Origin: Sesamum alatum
Lineage: Eukaryota > Streptophyta > Magnoliopsida > Lamiales > Pedaliaceae
Direction of reading: 5' to 3'
NCBI GenBank assembly: GCA_034509735.1
Contig: JACGWO010000007.1
Span: 25,572,046 to 25,636,045, forward strand
DNA: 64,000 nucleotides
Made by a program: the position numbers and the translations under genes. Positions 20,376-33,002 of this stretch are shown here, piece after piece. The notes under the pieces are model-generated. The model was not told the origin of the DNA and did no database searches. It saw nothing but the letters and a program-made list of their open reading frames with translations. The number at the start of each line of letters is the position of its first letter. The stretch's first letter is position 1.

Positions 20376-21601
20376 TGAAGGACAGGCGGATCCGCCCGGG
20401 AGCGGAGCGGAAGCGAGAAATTGTGCGTAAATTTAAATCAAATTCAAAATACGCGAATCCCAAGGGGTGTACCCTTGGGTGCTCAACCGGGCGTTCGATG
20501 TAGGATGTGTAAATATTAAAACATATATTTAAGCACATAGGGCGTAGATATATAAATGAAATCAATCAAAGCGTAATAAATCATTACCTTTGATTGTTTA
20601 GCGTATGCTCCCGGCTACTTGCGTTGTTCCTTCTCCGGAATGCTCACGAAATCCAAACGTATGGATTCTCCAAAGGTGATCCACACCACACCGGAAGAAA
20701 CACACGTTCTTCTTGCTAGAAAAAGAACGGGTTTAGAAGGAATCGGTTTAAGAGAAGAACACTATGAATTAGTGTTCTCTTAAACTTACTTTGTTCTTCT
20801 TCTTGATTCAAAATCAAGTGAAGAACACAAGTGTGAGAGAGGGAGAGAGCACGAAATTTGAGAGAGCGGAGAGGGATTTTTGTTTTCTCTTTTTCCTAGA
20901 AAAAGATGAATAATGAATCACTTATGCTTGGTGTTGTATATTCTAATATATATATATACATAATTAATGTGATTATTGGAATGTGTCTAGGTTCATCCAA
21001 TGATGTGTAGATTCATTCCAATCAATCACCGTTAATTCTTCAATCAAGCCTACCAAAATTTATGGTATGATCAAATCATACCAAAAGGGAAGAGCTTGAT
21101 TGGAGTTGATTTGTCTCTTTCCAGAAGAGATAAGTCAACATACCACCTAGCATGAAACATGGCTGATTTTGCTTCCTCCAAGGGAGCATGTCGGCCATGT
21201 TTAATTAAGGGAAGAAGTCCAACTTCTTCCTATTCCAAAATAGGAATTATTTCTCCTCTCGGGTATAATTTAACGGACCGGGTTTTATCGTAATCCAATT
21301 ACGACGAACCCAACATTAAATCCAATTTAATGTCCATTTAAATTATTCCTGTTGATCTTTTAATCCAATTAAAAGATCCAACGTCTCAACGTCTCAACTT
21401 TCTATATTTAATCAAAAATCCAATTTACCGATTAAACAGAAGCCCGATACAATATCGGCCCGTCCATCCAATGGACTTTCCGTTAAGTAATCCAATTACT
21501 TATTTTATCCTTCGAGATTGACTCCAAGTCGATCTCTCAACCTCCTCGGTGATTTGTGTGTGACCCTTTAGGTTCACCCTCAGCTAGACTTGGGCCCGTG
21601 T
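20376..21601 (-). repeat. B2 3' LTR, first part
   Basis: Starts TGAAGGACAGGCGGATCC and is collinear with the family II LTRs up to CAGCTAGACTTGGGCCCGTGT, where B3 begins. The last five bases, CGTGT (21597-21601), are the left copy of the B3 target duplication. The LTR resumes at 31479-31484 with GTGTCCCACAAGGGCC, exactly the expected continuation. Confidence 0.93.
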
Positions 21602-23828
21602 TGAAGGACAAGCGGATCCGCCCGGGAGCGCGAGCGGAAGCGAGAAAAGCGAGAAAGTGCGTAAATTTAAATCAAATTCAAAAATACGCGAATCCCAAGG
21701 GGTGTACCCTTGGGTGCTCGACCGGGCGTTCGATGTAGGATTTGTAAATATTAAAACATACATTTAAGCACATAGGGCATAGATATATAAATGAAATCAA
21801 TCAAAGCGTAATAAACCGTTACCTTTGATTGTTTAGCGTATGCTCCCGGCTACTAGCGTTGTTCCTTCTCCGGAATGCTCACGAAATCCAAACGTATGGA
21901 TTCTCCAAAGGTGATCCACACCACACCGGAAGAAACACACGTTCTTCTTGCTAGAAAAGAACGGGTTTAGGAAGGAATCGGTTTAAGAGAAGAACACTAT
22001 GAATTAGTGTTCTCTTCAACTTACTTTGTTCTTCTTCTTGATTCAAAATCAAGTGAAGAACACAAGTGTAAGAGAGGGAGGGAGCACGAAAATTGAGAGA
22101 GAGGAGAGGATTTTTGTCTTCTCTTTTTCCTAGAAAAAGATGAATAATGAATCACTTATGCTTGGTGTTGTATATTCTCATATATATACATAATTAATGT
22201 GATTATTGGAATGTGTCTAGGTACATCCAAGGATGTCTAGATTCATTCCAATCAATCACCATCAATTCTTCAATCAAGCCTACCAAAAATTTATGGTATG
22301 ATCAAATCATACCAAAGGGAAGAGCTTGATTGGAGTTGATTTGTCTCTTTCCAAAAGAGACAAGTCAACATACCACCTAGCATGAAACATGGCTGATTTT
22401 ACTTCCTCTAAGGGAGCATGTCGGCCATGTTTAATTAAGGAATGAAGTCCAACTTCTTCCCATTCCAAATTAGGAATTATTTCTCCTCTCGGGTATAATT
22501 TAACGGACCGGGATTTATCGTAATCCAATTACGACGAACCCAATATTAAATCCAATTTAATGTCCACTTAAATTATTCCCATTGATCTTTTAATCCAATT
22601 AAAAGATCCAACGTCTCAACATCTCAACTTTCCATATTTAATCGAAAATCCAATTTACCGATTAAATGAAAGCCCGATACAATATCGGCCCGTCCATCCA
22701 ATGGACTTTCCCTTAAGTAATCCAATTACTTATTTTGTCCTTCGAGATTGACTCCAAGTCGATCTCTCAACCTCCTCGGTGATTTGTGTGTGACCCTTTA
22801 GGTTCACCCTCAGCTAGACTTGGGCCCATGTCCCACAAGGGCCCGTTACCATGGGTGGCCGTCTAGCAACGGTCCATGGCACTAGAGACTAGGTGAATTG
22901 GCGTGAACATTTAGGCGCCGATTCCGTACGGGTACGATCCTTCCGTCTACCGTCTCCCGGCCTTAGTCTAGGGTATGGAATTGGGCGTCGGTTCCCATCC
23001 TTGACTAGGCATCTATGCTTAATACTCGAGACCACGTATGCTTCATTGCGTCGACACAGGAAACCATTCCCTGTTCGACCAACCACTGTGGCCACAGCTT
23101 CAAACAGCATGAACGTGTCTCCGAGTGCATAGGAGATACCTCTGTCACATACTGACAGGGGACGGATCCTCTTCTTGGAATCCACCGTCCTCGCTACACA
23201 TTCCGACTACACTGGACAAGGCTTATAATGATCATCTTACAGAATGATCACCTCTCGCCAGATCCAAGATACAGCCGTCCTGTGCACGTGACTGCCATGA
23301 TTCCTCAAGTCTGAGGATTACTCCCGTACTATCGGAACCGGGGAATCCAATCATACCAACCAAGCCTCCAAGGCTTCCATATGATGATCCCCGCGAGTCA
23401 GTCCAGTCGGCTCGACCCCAGTCGACCAACCCATCAAGATCGTGTAGGCGTCCCACGCCTGTCGCCGATGAAACACGGCACTCATCCAATGAACAAGACT
23501 CTTGACGCAAGTCTCAATAGGACTCTCGATGCCCTGTCTCGAGGTCCTCGACTTGGAACGTTTCAGACCCAACTCTTAATCAGTTGGTTTCATGACCACC
23601 ATCCAATGCGTGGCCCAACTGCACGAGTTGTTATCCATGGTCTGTGGCTTTTGTTGCGATATAAGTTAAACACCATTTTAACAAATGTAAGATGAGCGCA
23701 ACAAAGAAGGTACCATTGGTGACGAACACTCATCTTATTCATCACATAATAATATTACATTCACATCAAGTTGTCGGATAGGTTACAAATTGCCAAACCT
23801 ATTGGCTTTCTGGTCAGCTATTCCAATA
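21602..23828 (-). repeat. B3 3' LTR (2227 bp)
   Basis: From TGAAGGACAAGCGGATCC to GCTATTCCAATA, followed by ATCTCCCACTTGACC. The last base pair of the terminal motif is mutated (AATA for AACA). It is paired with 29250-31478. Confidence 0.95.
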
Positions 23829-23839
23829 ATCTCCCACTT
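23829..23839 (-). other. Polypurine tract of B3
   Basis: ATCTCCCACTT on the plus strand, AAGTGGGAGAT in element sense, touching the 3' LTR. Confidence 0.85.
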
Positions 23840-24915
23840 GACCTAAAGCCAATCACCCATTGACCTCGAACCTCTTATTCAGATGGTGAGTATGGGCAAC
23901 TTGCGACATGGGCTTAGCAAGTGGATCTGCTATGTTTTCTGCGGAGCTAACTCGGTCCAACCGAACGTCACTCCTGCTATCCATCTCTCTAAGTAGATGG
24001 TAGCGTCTAAGAATATGCTTGGATCGTGATGAGATCTCGGTTCCTTTGCTAGCGCTATCGCCCCGTTGTTATCATGAAAGATAATTACAGGCTTAGCAAT
24101 GCTAGGTACTACATCCAACCCTTGGATGTAGCTCATCAACCAAACCACTCCTTAGCAGCTTCCAAAGCCGCTATGTATTCAAAACTCTATGGTGGAGTCC
24201 GTCGTGGTAGCCTATTTGGAACTCTTCCAAGTAACCACACCACCATTTAGTCTAAATACAAAAACCATACTGAGACTTGGCATCATCGTCATTCGACTGG
24301 AAGCTAGCGTCACTATAGCCTTCCAGTATCAACCCTCCACCGCCGTAGATCAAGAACATGTCCTTAGTCCTTTTCAGGTACTTTTGGATAGTCTTGACTG
24401 CACTCCAGTGATATCGGCTAGTTACGCTCAAAGCGAAAGCCACATCAGGTCTAGTGCACTGAACAGCATACTGTATGCTGCCTACGGCTGAAGCATAGGG
24501 GATGTCCAACATCCTTTTAAGCTCCTCATCAGTCTTAGGAGATTGCTTCTTGGATAACTTAATTCCATGCCTCATAGGAAGGAATCCTCGTTTTGAGTTC
24601 TCCATCTTGAATCTCTTCAAGACTTTCTCAATATACGAGAACTGGGCCATTCCTGACATCCTTCTAGATCTATCCCTGTAGATCTTGATGCCAAGGATGT
24701 AGGATGCCTCGCCCATATCCTTCATGGAGAATTGCATTGACAGCCAAGCTTTAGTGGTACCCAACATCTTAGCATCATTCCCAATGAGCAAGATGTCATC
24801 CACGTAAAGCACCAGAAACGCAACTGAGCTCCCACTGATCTTCTTGTATACACAAGGATCGGACTCGTTCTTGATGAAATCATATCCCCGTATGACTTCA
24901 TCAAAACATATGTTC
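23840..24915 (-). pseudogene. RNase H and RT palm/thumb of B3 (broken)
   Basis: Minus-strand pieces: 24252-24812 reads LYVDDILLIGNDAKMLG ... KKQSPKTDEELKRMLDIPYASAVGS ... SFQSNDDDAKSQYG, i.e. RT from the YVDD active site to the RNase H start. Piece 23930-24148 reads SYIQGLDVVPSIAKPVIIF and DNNGAIALAKEPRSHH, the RNase H end. Between them the frame is lost. A short deletion removes the conserved SCAGEA codons near 24410 (SRYHWSAV). Upstream the RT is truncated at 24915 by a deletion that joins TTCGGG to GTTTAACCCC. Confidence 0.87.
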
Positions 24916-25683
24916 CAACTTCGGGTTTAACCCCCTTTGGTGGATCTGCTAGGGTCCAAACCTTTTTGTACCCATCGAGTCCATCTCGGTTTTCATGGCC
25001 TCAAGCCACTTGTCCGAATCGATGTCCGACATCGCTTCTCCGTACGTCTTTGGATCATTATCCAACTGACTGGTCAGGCCCAGAAATCCATACCTATCAG
25101 GTGCATGGGATACTCTGGCCGACCTACGGAGGACTGGAACAATATCAGTGGGAACTTCAGGCTCAGATGTCACTGCCGCCTCTTGGGTTCCTCACTGATT
25201 CCTCAAGGAGCACCTCATCGCGTCGACTATCCGATGGAAAACCTTTTTCCAAGAACACTGCATTTCGCGAGACAAAACCTTTTGCTCGGAGGGATCATAG
25301 AAATAATACCCCACAGTTTTCTTTCGGATAGCCGATGAACCTGCATAAACTAGACCTCGAGTCCAGTTTATCTCCCACTAATCTCTTGACATATGCGGGG
25401 CAACCCCACACTTTCAAGTATTTGTAGGAGGCAGGCTTGCCATGCCATATCTCATATGGCATCTGGATACCCGTATCCTTTTAGATGGCGCCAAGTTCAA
25501 AACTTTAGCCGGCGTCTCAAGAGCGTATCCCCAGAAGGAAAGGGTAGTTCGGTAAAACTCATCATGGATCGGACCATGTCCAACAAGGTCCGATTCCTCC
25601 TTTCAGACACACCATTAAGCTGCGGTGTTCCAGGAGGGGTCCACTGAGAGAGAATCTCATTCTCTTTTAGATAATCAGTAAAC
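24916..25683 (-). pseudogene. RT start, linker and integrase C-half of B3 (broken)
   Basis: The minus-strand piece 24949-25173 encodes the linker (VLRRSARVSHAPDRYGFLG, NDPKTYGEAMSDIDSDKW). Piece 25497-25781 encodes integrase from QTGRKIKALRSDRGGEYLSG through TPPGTPQLNGVSERRNRTLLD, holding the second and third catalytic acids. The stretch 25174-25496 is recognisable only by alignment to E (49610-49960) and carries frameshifts. The RT first-Asp region (MDVKTAFLNG) has been deleted between 24915 and the linker side. Confidence 0.85.
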
Positions 25684-26496
25684 TCACCACTCAAATACTC
25701 TCCACCTCGGTCCGACCGAAGGGCTTTGATCTTTCGACCGGTTTGGTTCTCTACTTGGTCTGTATTCCTTAAACCTTCCAAAGGCTTCAGACTTGTACCT
25801 CATCAGGTAAACATAACCATACCGTGAGTGATCATCGGTAAAGGTTATGAAGTACGAGTACCCACGTCTAACCTGAGTATTTAGTGGACCACAGACATCT
25901 GTATGGATCAAATCCAACAGACCACTGGCTAGCATACTTTGTCCAACAAAGAGTTTCTTGGTCATCTTTCCCTTTAGACAGGATTCGCAGGTCGGTAGGT
26001 TGTCCAAATCATCTATTTCTAGACTCTTTGAGTCCACCAACCTTCTTATCCTATCTTTAGAGATATGACCTAACCTCGCATGCCATATCTGTGCGTTATT
26101 ATGATCATCACGTTTTCGTTTGTGTTCTGTAGTCATAATCCAATTAGACTGTTGAAGTATGTACAGACCGCTGACCAATGTACCAAGCAAATGAGAAATA
26201 CCATCTTTGATAATGAAAAAAACGTTTTTATTGATGGTAAATTCATATCCCTCCTTATCAAGGACCGGGATGGAAACAATGTTTTTAATCATGCTAGGTA
26301 CATAGAAACAGTCGTTCAGTACAATCCTAACATGACTACTAATGGCTAACTCTAGTGATCCTACGGCCTCCGCAGCAACGGCCTTGCCATCGCCTAGCCT
26401 CAGGATCATCTCATCCTTGGTTAGCCTTCTGCTTCTTTGCTGTGCCTGCAAATCATTGCAGATGTGAGCACCCACACCCGGTATCCCAATACCCAT
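25684..26496 (-). pseudogene. Protease end and integrase N-half of B3
   Basis: A 270-codon minus-strand frame. It opens at GVGAHICNDLQAQQRSRRL, the tail of the protease; the catalytic DTG is destroyed by small changes just before it. Then come YVPSMIKNIVSIPVLDKEG, HLLGTLVSGLYILQQ, the HHCC zinc domain (WHARLGHISKDRIRRLV, LPTCESCLKGKMTKK), HTDVCGPL with the first catalytic Asp, and FTDDHSRYGYVYLMRYKSE. A frameshift near 25740 ends it, and the frame continues in the neighbouring piece at 25497-25781. Confidence 0.88.
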
Positions 26497-27403
26497 GAAG
26501 CAGAATTAGTAATCATATTAACTTCAACCACAAACACACCTGGGTTGGAGAGGAGTTGTGGGCACTCCCTCTTCTAATGCCCTTTCCCTTGGCCATGCAT
26601 GCAGACATCATTTGCCTTGGACCGCTGAGAACCACGGGCCTTCCCTTTCCCTTTGCTCGGTCCAACCGGAAGCAACAGGGACGCCCGGAGCGTGAGCAGG
26701 GGCCACAACCGTCTTCCCTTTCCCTTCTTCCTCTTCTAGCGTCCGGCCCTCTTGCCATTCGCCTTGGAGGTCGAAGCCTCTCCTATCAATACTACCCGGC
26801 ACCAACTTGTGGGTCGTTGCCTCGTATTGGACCAGCATGTTGATCAACTCATGAATAGACTTCTCAAGTCCGTTTCATGTTATAGTTTACAACAAACGGG
26901 TCATAGGATGGATGAAGCGACTGGAGGATCACGTCAATGTACGTGTCATTGTTAAGCCCAGCTTTAAGGTCCTCGAGTTTCTCCACTAGGGAGAGCATCT
27001 TGACCCCATGACTCTGTACAGATGCTCCTTCAGCGAGCTTGGTGCCAAAGAATGCTTTTGTGGCGGCATATCTAATATGCCTATCCGGAACCGCATAAAC
27101 CTCGTTCATGCGGAGCATTATGGCGGAGACGTTGTCCAGCCTCTCATACTACTTCTGGATGTCGTTAGACATCGAAGCCAGTATGATACTGCGTACTTTC
27201 CGGTTGTCCTCATGCCATTTCTCGAACGTCAAACGTTCTTCAGGCATGGACCCCTCCGGTAAGTCGCTCGGTGGCGGCTCGTCCAAGACGTAGCCTTGGT
27301 TCTCGAAACCGAGGACAATCCTCAGGTTTCTCAGCCAGTCCGAGTAGTTCGTTCCGTTGAATTTGTTAGTCTCAAGAATCATGGTTAACGGGTTCTTAGA
27401 CAT
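26497..27403 (-). pseudogene. Gag of B3 (broken)
   Basis: Starts MSKNPLTMILETNKFNGTNY at 27403, the same start as the intact Gag of C1 and E. It runs to a stop at 27149 (Gln codon to TAG after NDIQK). It resumes as RHIRYAATKAFFGTKLAEG (26864-27118) and INMLVQYEATTHK (26608-26847) in shifted frames. The zinc knuckle near 26535-26590 has lost its second Cys (CMHG for CMHC in E) and contains a stop. Gag would form the particle shell; this copy cannot. Confidence 0.88.
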
Positions 27404-27769
27404 ATCTACATTAATGAAAATGTAAAGCAGAAATTAGCAGATGATGGTAATATTATTGTTCAAGTTGAAGACTTGGTCTTTTAGTCTTTAACCCTCCCAC
27501 TATTTATACGAAAGTCCGCCACTCTCAAGCGGAGTTTCGGGAAACCATTTCCTAGTGGGCTTGGGATCCACAAGCGTAATCTCCATGTCCCGCTTTTACG
27601 ATTCACATGAAGAAGACCTTGTGGGAGATATCCAATATCATTCGCATCCAATGAGATTCCCAAGATATTTTGCCTCACCTATTCGCATGGTCCCGAGGAC
27701 TCCAAGTGAACCATGTTACTCAGTGTTGGCCCGACCCATCAACCAAATCATGCCTCAAACTGTCGCCCC

Positions 27770-27868
27770 CCACGACTCGTGAGACAGGGAAACAGCGAGC
27801 GCAGTCTTTTTGTTCACAAACAATACTGCAGCTTTCCCCTAGTCCAAGTGTGCCACGACTCGTGAGAC
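27770..27868 (-). repeat. Duplicated near-palindrome in B3 leader
   Basis: CCACGACTCGTGAGAC at 27770-27785 and again at 27853-27868, spaced 83 bp. The core CACGACTCGTG is an inverted repeat with a one-base centre. Confidence 0.9.
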
Positions 27869-28820
27869 CACACTTGGGTAGTGGTAGCTTCCTCACCACA
27901 TTGCTGTGGATGGAAGGCTCGGACAGACCAAAATACCATTTTGATCCAAGTCCGTTCTGGGCCTAATATTTAATTTGGTCCAACCAAATGAGAGTTTGTG
28001 TATGACCGAGACCTCATCACATTATTGTGTTTTAGCATGCATAAATATCCAATATTTAAAGCGATAAATAAATACGCCGCATGCAGAAAACATAGCATAC
28101 CCCTGTTAGGATGGTCACAAGCCCAACCTATGCGACCCACTGAGCCCGCAGTGAGTCTATGGTCTGTCTAGGGTGGTCCCAAATTATTACAATAATATAC
28201 CCATTGTCATTCCAATGGGCCTTGTAGTGCTCTTGTTTCACGCCTTGATGCTCCTCCTTGGGGTCTCCGACTCCAATTGCTTGTTAAAATTGAAACCTCA
28301 CCAATCCTATCTACTCTCATTACAACTGAAAGTAATGCATCGGTAATAAAGAAAACAAGCCTTAACATCATGAGGCTGAAAATACGGGAGATGATAGTCC
28401 CAAAAACAAGAGGCACGCAGGCCCCACCCAACAGAAAATAAATAAACATTCATTCATCCATACACAAGGTCTAGGGCTTTGTGATCATCCCATGTTGATT
28501 CCATCAACTCACATAACATAATTATTCCAAATAATCATGCATAAATAACCAATGGATATTCCAAATACCCAAGTGATGTCCAACATCACAAAAGCATAAA
28601 TATACAAATAATATGCAAAATTCAAATTTTAAATTTAATGGACATTTTAAACAATGCATCCAATGCATGTATTAATCACAAATTAATTAAGCAAATTTAA
28701 TTCAAGGAATAATCCAATTATCCCAAAATCAAAATGCAAAATTAACATATTTTCAGAATATTGTGCAGAAAATACAGAAAAATCGAATTTTTCCGGAAAA
28801 AGTCGAAAAACGGCACAAAC

Positions 28821-28981
28821 GGCCCAGCCGTTGTGCTGGCCGGCCGGCCGCGCGCACAGGGCAGCGCGCGCGCGCTGTGCCGTGTCGCTGGCGCTTGGCC
28901 AGCAGCGGCCGGCTGCGCACAGCGCCGCGCGCGCCTGTGCGCAGCGTCCGCGCGCATGGCGCGCGGCCACTGCCGGCCCGA
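28821..28981 (-). repeat. GC-extreme island in B3 leader
   Basis: About 160 bp of almost pure G and C, with GGCCGGCCGG and alternating GCGCGC runs, inside AT-rich sequence and next to a 20-base T run. It starts about 255 nt after the primer site. Confidence 0.9.
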
Positions 28982-29235
28982 CCAAAATTTTTTTTTTTTT
29001 TTTTTTGTGTTTTTCAAAATGTTTCAGCACAATAACATTAATATTATTCTGAAAATAAGCATGCAATTTTAGATCCAATCTAACAAAATTAAGCATGCCA
29101 AAAGTCCATTAAATCCAAAACAATTGAATCATCATATTATTCATATATTTATGTAATCTAACATGCCAATAAAGCCATTTAAAAGCAAGTAGATCATGCC
29201 AAACACATAGATCTATGCCCCTTACATCGAACCGG

Positions 29236-29247
29236 GCTCTGATACCA
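29236..29247 (-). other. tRNA-iMet primer-binding site of B3
   Basis: GCTCTGATACCA on the plus strand, TGGTATCAGAGC in sense, two bases inside the 5' LTR end. This is the plant initiator tRNA-Met complement used by most plant copia elements. Confidence 0.95.
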
Positions 29248-29249
29248 CT

Positions 29250-31478
29250 TGAAGGACAAGCGGATCCGCCCGTGAGCGCGAGCGGAAGCGAGAAAAGGCG
29301 AGAAAGTGCGTAAATTTAAATCAAATTCAAAAAATACGCGAATCCCAAGGGGTGTACCCTTGGGTGCTCAACCGGGCGTTCGATGTAGGATGTGCAAATA
29401 TTAAAAAGATACATTTAAGCACATAGGGCATTAGATATATAAATGAAATCAATCAAAGCGTAATAAAACCGTTACCTTTGATTGTTTAGCGTATGCTCCC
29501 GGCTACTAGCGTTGTTCCTTCTCCGGAATGCTCACGAAATCCAAACGTATGGATTCTCCAAAGGTGATCCACACCACACCGGAAGAAACACACGTTCTTC
29601 TTGCTAGAAAAGAACGGGTTTAGGAAGGAATCGGTTTAAGAGAAGAACACTATGAATTAGTGTTCTCTTAAACTTACTTTGTTCTTCTTCTTGATTCAAA
29701 ATCAAGTGAAGAACACAAGTGTAAGAGAGGGAGGGAGCACGAAAATTGAGAGAGAGGAGAGGATTTTTGTCTTCTCTTTTTCCTAGAAAAAGATGAATAA
29801 TGAATCACTTATGCTTGGTGTTGTATATTCTCATATATATACATAATTAATGTGATTATTGGAATGTGTCTAGGTACATCCAAGGATGTCTAGATTCATT
29901 CAATCAATCACCATCAATTCTTCAATCAAGCCTACCAAAATTTATGGTATGATCAAATCATACCAAAAGGGAAGAGCTTGATTGGAGTTGATTTGTCTCT
30001 TTCCAAAAGAGACAAGTCAACATACCACCTAGCATGAAACATGGCTGATTTTACTTCCTCTAAGGAGCATGTCGGCCATGTTTAATTAAGGAATGAAGTC
30101 CAACTTCTTCCCATTCCAAATTAGGAATTATTTCTCCTCTCGGGGTATAATTTAACGGACCGGGTTTTATCGTAATCCAATTACGACGAACCCAATATTA
30201 AATCCAATTTAATGTCCACTTAAATTATTCCCATTGATCTTTTAATCCAATTAGAAGATCCAACGTCTCAACATCTCAACTTTCCATATTTAATCGAAAA
30301 TCCAATTTACCGATTAAATGAAAGCCCGATACAATATCGGCCGTCCATCCAATGGACTTTCCCTTAAGTAATCCAATTACTTATTTTATCCTTCGAGATT
30401 GACTCCAAGTCGATCTCTCAACCTCCTCGGTGATTTGTGTGTCACCCTTTAGGTTCATCCTCAGCTAGACTTGGGCGCATGTCCCACAAGGGCCCGTTAC
30501 CATGGGTGGGCCGTCTAGCAACGGTCCATGGCACTAGAGACTAGGTGAATTGGCGTGAACATTTAGGCGCCGATTCCGTACGGGTACGATCCTTCCGTCT
30601 ACCGTCTCCCGGCCTTAGTCTAGGGTATGGAATTGGACGTCGGTTCCCATTCTTGACTAGGCATCTATGCTTAATACTCGAGACCACGTATGCTTCATTG
30701 CGTCGACACAGGAAACCATTCCCTGTTCGACCAACCACTGTGGCCACAGCTTCAAACAGCATGAACGTGTCTCCGAGTGCATAGGAGATACCTCTGTCAC
30801 ATACTGACAGGACGGATCCTCTTCTTGGAATCCACCGTCCTCGCTACACATTCCGACTACACTGGACAAGGCTTATAATGATCATCTTACAGAATGATCA
30901 CCTCTCGCCAGATCCAAGATACAGCCGTCCTGTGCACGTGACTGCCATGATTCCTCAAGTCTGAGGATTACTCCCGTACTATCGGAACCGGGGAATCCAA
31001 TCATACCGACCAAGCCTCCAAGGCTTCCATATGATGATCCCCGCGAGTCAGTCCAGTCGGCTCGACCCCAGTCGACCAACCCATCAAGATCGTGTAGGCG
31101 TCCCACGCCTGTCGCCGATGAAACACGGCACTCATCCAATGAACACGACTCTTGACGCAAGTCTTAATAGGACTCTCGATGCCCTGTCTCGAGGTCCTCG
31201 ACTTGGAACGTTTCAGACCCAACTCTTAATCAGTTGGTTTCATGACCACCATCCAATGCGTGGCCCAACTGCATGAGTTGTTATCCATGGTCTGTGGGCT
31301 TTGTTGCGATATAAGTTAAACACCATTTTAACAAATGTAAGATGAGCGCAACAAAGAAGGTACCATTGGTGACGAACACTCATCTTATTCATCACATAAT
31401 AATATTACATTCACATCAAGTTGTCGGATAGGTTACAAATTGCCAAACCTATTGGCTTTCTGGTCACCTATTCCAACA
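29250..31478 (-). repeat. B3 5' LTR (2229 bp)
   Basis: From TGAAGGACAAGCGGATCC to CACCTATTCCAACA, then target duplication CGTGT. It differs from the 3' LTR at perhaps 1-2% of positions by eye, many of them single-base homopolymer length changes near the ends. Confidence 0.95.
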
Positions 31479-32479
31479 CGTGTCCCACAAGGGCCCGTTA
31501 CCATGGGTGGCCGTCTAGCAACGGTCCATGGCACTAGAGACTAGGTGAATTGGCGTGAACATTTAGGCGCCGATTCCGTACGGGTACGATCCTTCCGTCT
31601 ACCGTCTCCCGGCCTTAGTCTAGGGTATGGAATTGGGCGTCGGTTCCCATCCTTGACTAGGCATCTATGCTTAATACTCGAGACCACGTATGCTTCATTG
31701 CGTCGACACAAGAAACCATTCCCTGTTCGACCAACCACTGTGGCCACAACTTCAAACAGCATGAACGTGTCTCCGAGTGCATAGGAGATACCTCTATCAC
31801 ATACTGACAGGGGACGGATCCTCTTCTTGGAATCCACCGTCCTCGCTACACATTCCGACTGCACTGGACAAGGCTTATATAATCATCTTACAGAATGATT
31901 ACCTCTCGCCAGATCCAAGATACAGCCGTCCTGTGCACGCAACTGCCATTATTCCTCAAGTCTGAGGATTACTCCCGTACTATCGGAACCGGGGAAACCA
32001 ATCATACCGACCAAGCCTCCAAGCCTTCCATATGATGATCCCCGCGAGTCAGTCCAGTCGGCTCGACCCCAGTCGACCAACCCATCAAGATCGTGTAGGC
32101 GTCCCACGCCTGTCGCCGATGAAACACGGCACTTATCCAATGAACACGACTCATGATGCAAGTCTCAATAGGACTCTCGATGCCCTGTCTCAAGGTCCTC
32201 GACTTGGAACGTTTCATACCCAACTCTTAATCAGTTTGTTTCATGACCACCATCCAATGCGTGGCCCAACTGCATGAGTTGTTATCCATGGTCTGCGGGC
32301 TTTGTTGCGATAATAGTTCAACACCGTTTTAACAAATGTAAGATGAGCGCAACAAAGAAGGTACCATTGATGACGAACACTCATCTTATTCATCACATAA
32401 TAATATTACATTCACATAAAGTTGTCGGATAGGTTACAAATTGCCAAACCTATTGGCTTTCTGGTCACCTATTCCAACA
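31479..32479 (-). repeat. B2 3' LTR, second part (after right CGTGT copy)
   Basis: Bases 31479-31483 are the right target duplication of B3. From there the B2 LTR continues with CCCACAAGGGCCCGTTACC and ends CACCTATTCCAACA at 32479, followed by the reverse polypurine tract. It carries the CCATGG block (31500-31550). Confidence 0.93.
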
Positions 32480-33002
32480 ATCTCCCACTTGACCTAAAGC
32501 CAATCACCTATTGACCTCGAACCTCTTATTCAGATAGTGAGTATGGGCAACTTGCGACATGGGCTTAGGAAGTGGATCTGCTATGTTTTCTGCGGAGCTG
32601 ACTCGGTCCAACCGAACGTCACTCCGTGCTATCCATCTCTCTAAGAGATGGTAGCGTCTAAGAATATGCTTGGATCGTGATGAGATCTCGGTTCCTTTGC
32701 TAGCGCTATCGTCCCGTTGTTATCATAAAAGGTAATTACAGGCTTAGCAATGCTAGGTACTACATCCAACCCATGGATGTAGCTCATCAACAAAACCACT
32801 CCTTAGCAGCTTCCGAAGCTGCTATGTATTCAGACTCTGTGGTGGAGTCCGCTGTGGTAGCCTGCTTGGAACTCTTCCAAGCAACCACGCCACCATTAAG
32901 TCTGATCACATAACTAGACTGAGACTTGGCATCATCGTCATCCGACTGGAAGCTAGTGTCGCTATAGCCTTCCAGTATCAACTCTCCATCACCGTAGATC
33001 AA
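32480..33002 (-). pseudogene. RNase H of B2 (broken)
   Basis: The minus-strand piece 32787-33002 reads GELILEGYSDTSFQSDDDDAKSQSSYVIRLNGGVVAWKSSKQ and TTESEYIAASEAAKEW, giving the first Asp and the Glu of RNase H. The last third (DNNGAIA and the RSKHI region, 32480-32780) is recognisable but frame-shifted. The polypurine tract lies at 32480-32490. Confidence 0.86.

Larger units (their letters stand above)
27404..29235 (-). other. Untranslated leader of B3
   Basis: About 1.83 kb between gag start and primer site, without a credible gene. It holds, in element sense order: the GC-extreme island (28821-28981), a conserved block around CACTGAGCCCGCAGTG (about 28138), two copies of the CACGA-G-TCGTG motif (27853-27868 and 27770-27785), and a block matching CGTAAAAGCGGG near gag. 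Short ORFs within the GC island are open in several frames on both strands because of base composition. Confidence 0.85.
21602..31478 (-). mobile_element. Copia copy B3 (family II), full length, in the LTR of B2
   Basis: A 9877 bp reverse-strand element with both LTRs (21602-23828 and 29250-31478), polypurine tract, primer site and all coding regions in degraded form. It is flanked by a perfect 5 bp target duplication CGTGT (21597-21601 and 31479-31483). The LTRs are very alike, with many of their differences being single-base length changes in homopolymers. Pol, however, has a deletion removing part of RT and many frameshifts. Either the copy moved while already defective, or decay was fast, or part of the damage is assembly error. 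Confidence 0.95.

Noticed and set aside
22893..23132. A 79-codon ORF found in each family II LTR (also 6696, 30545, 31545)
   Set aside because: It recurs because the LTRs are near-identical DNA. It overlaps an antisense ORF, lies in U3, and shows no family or codon signal of its own.
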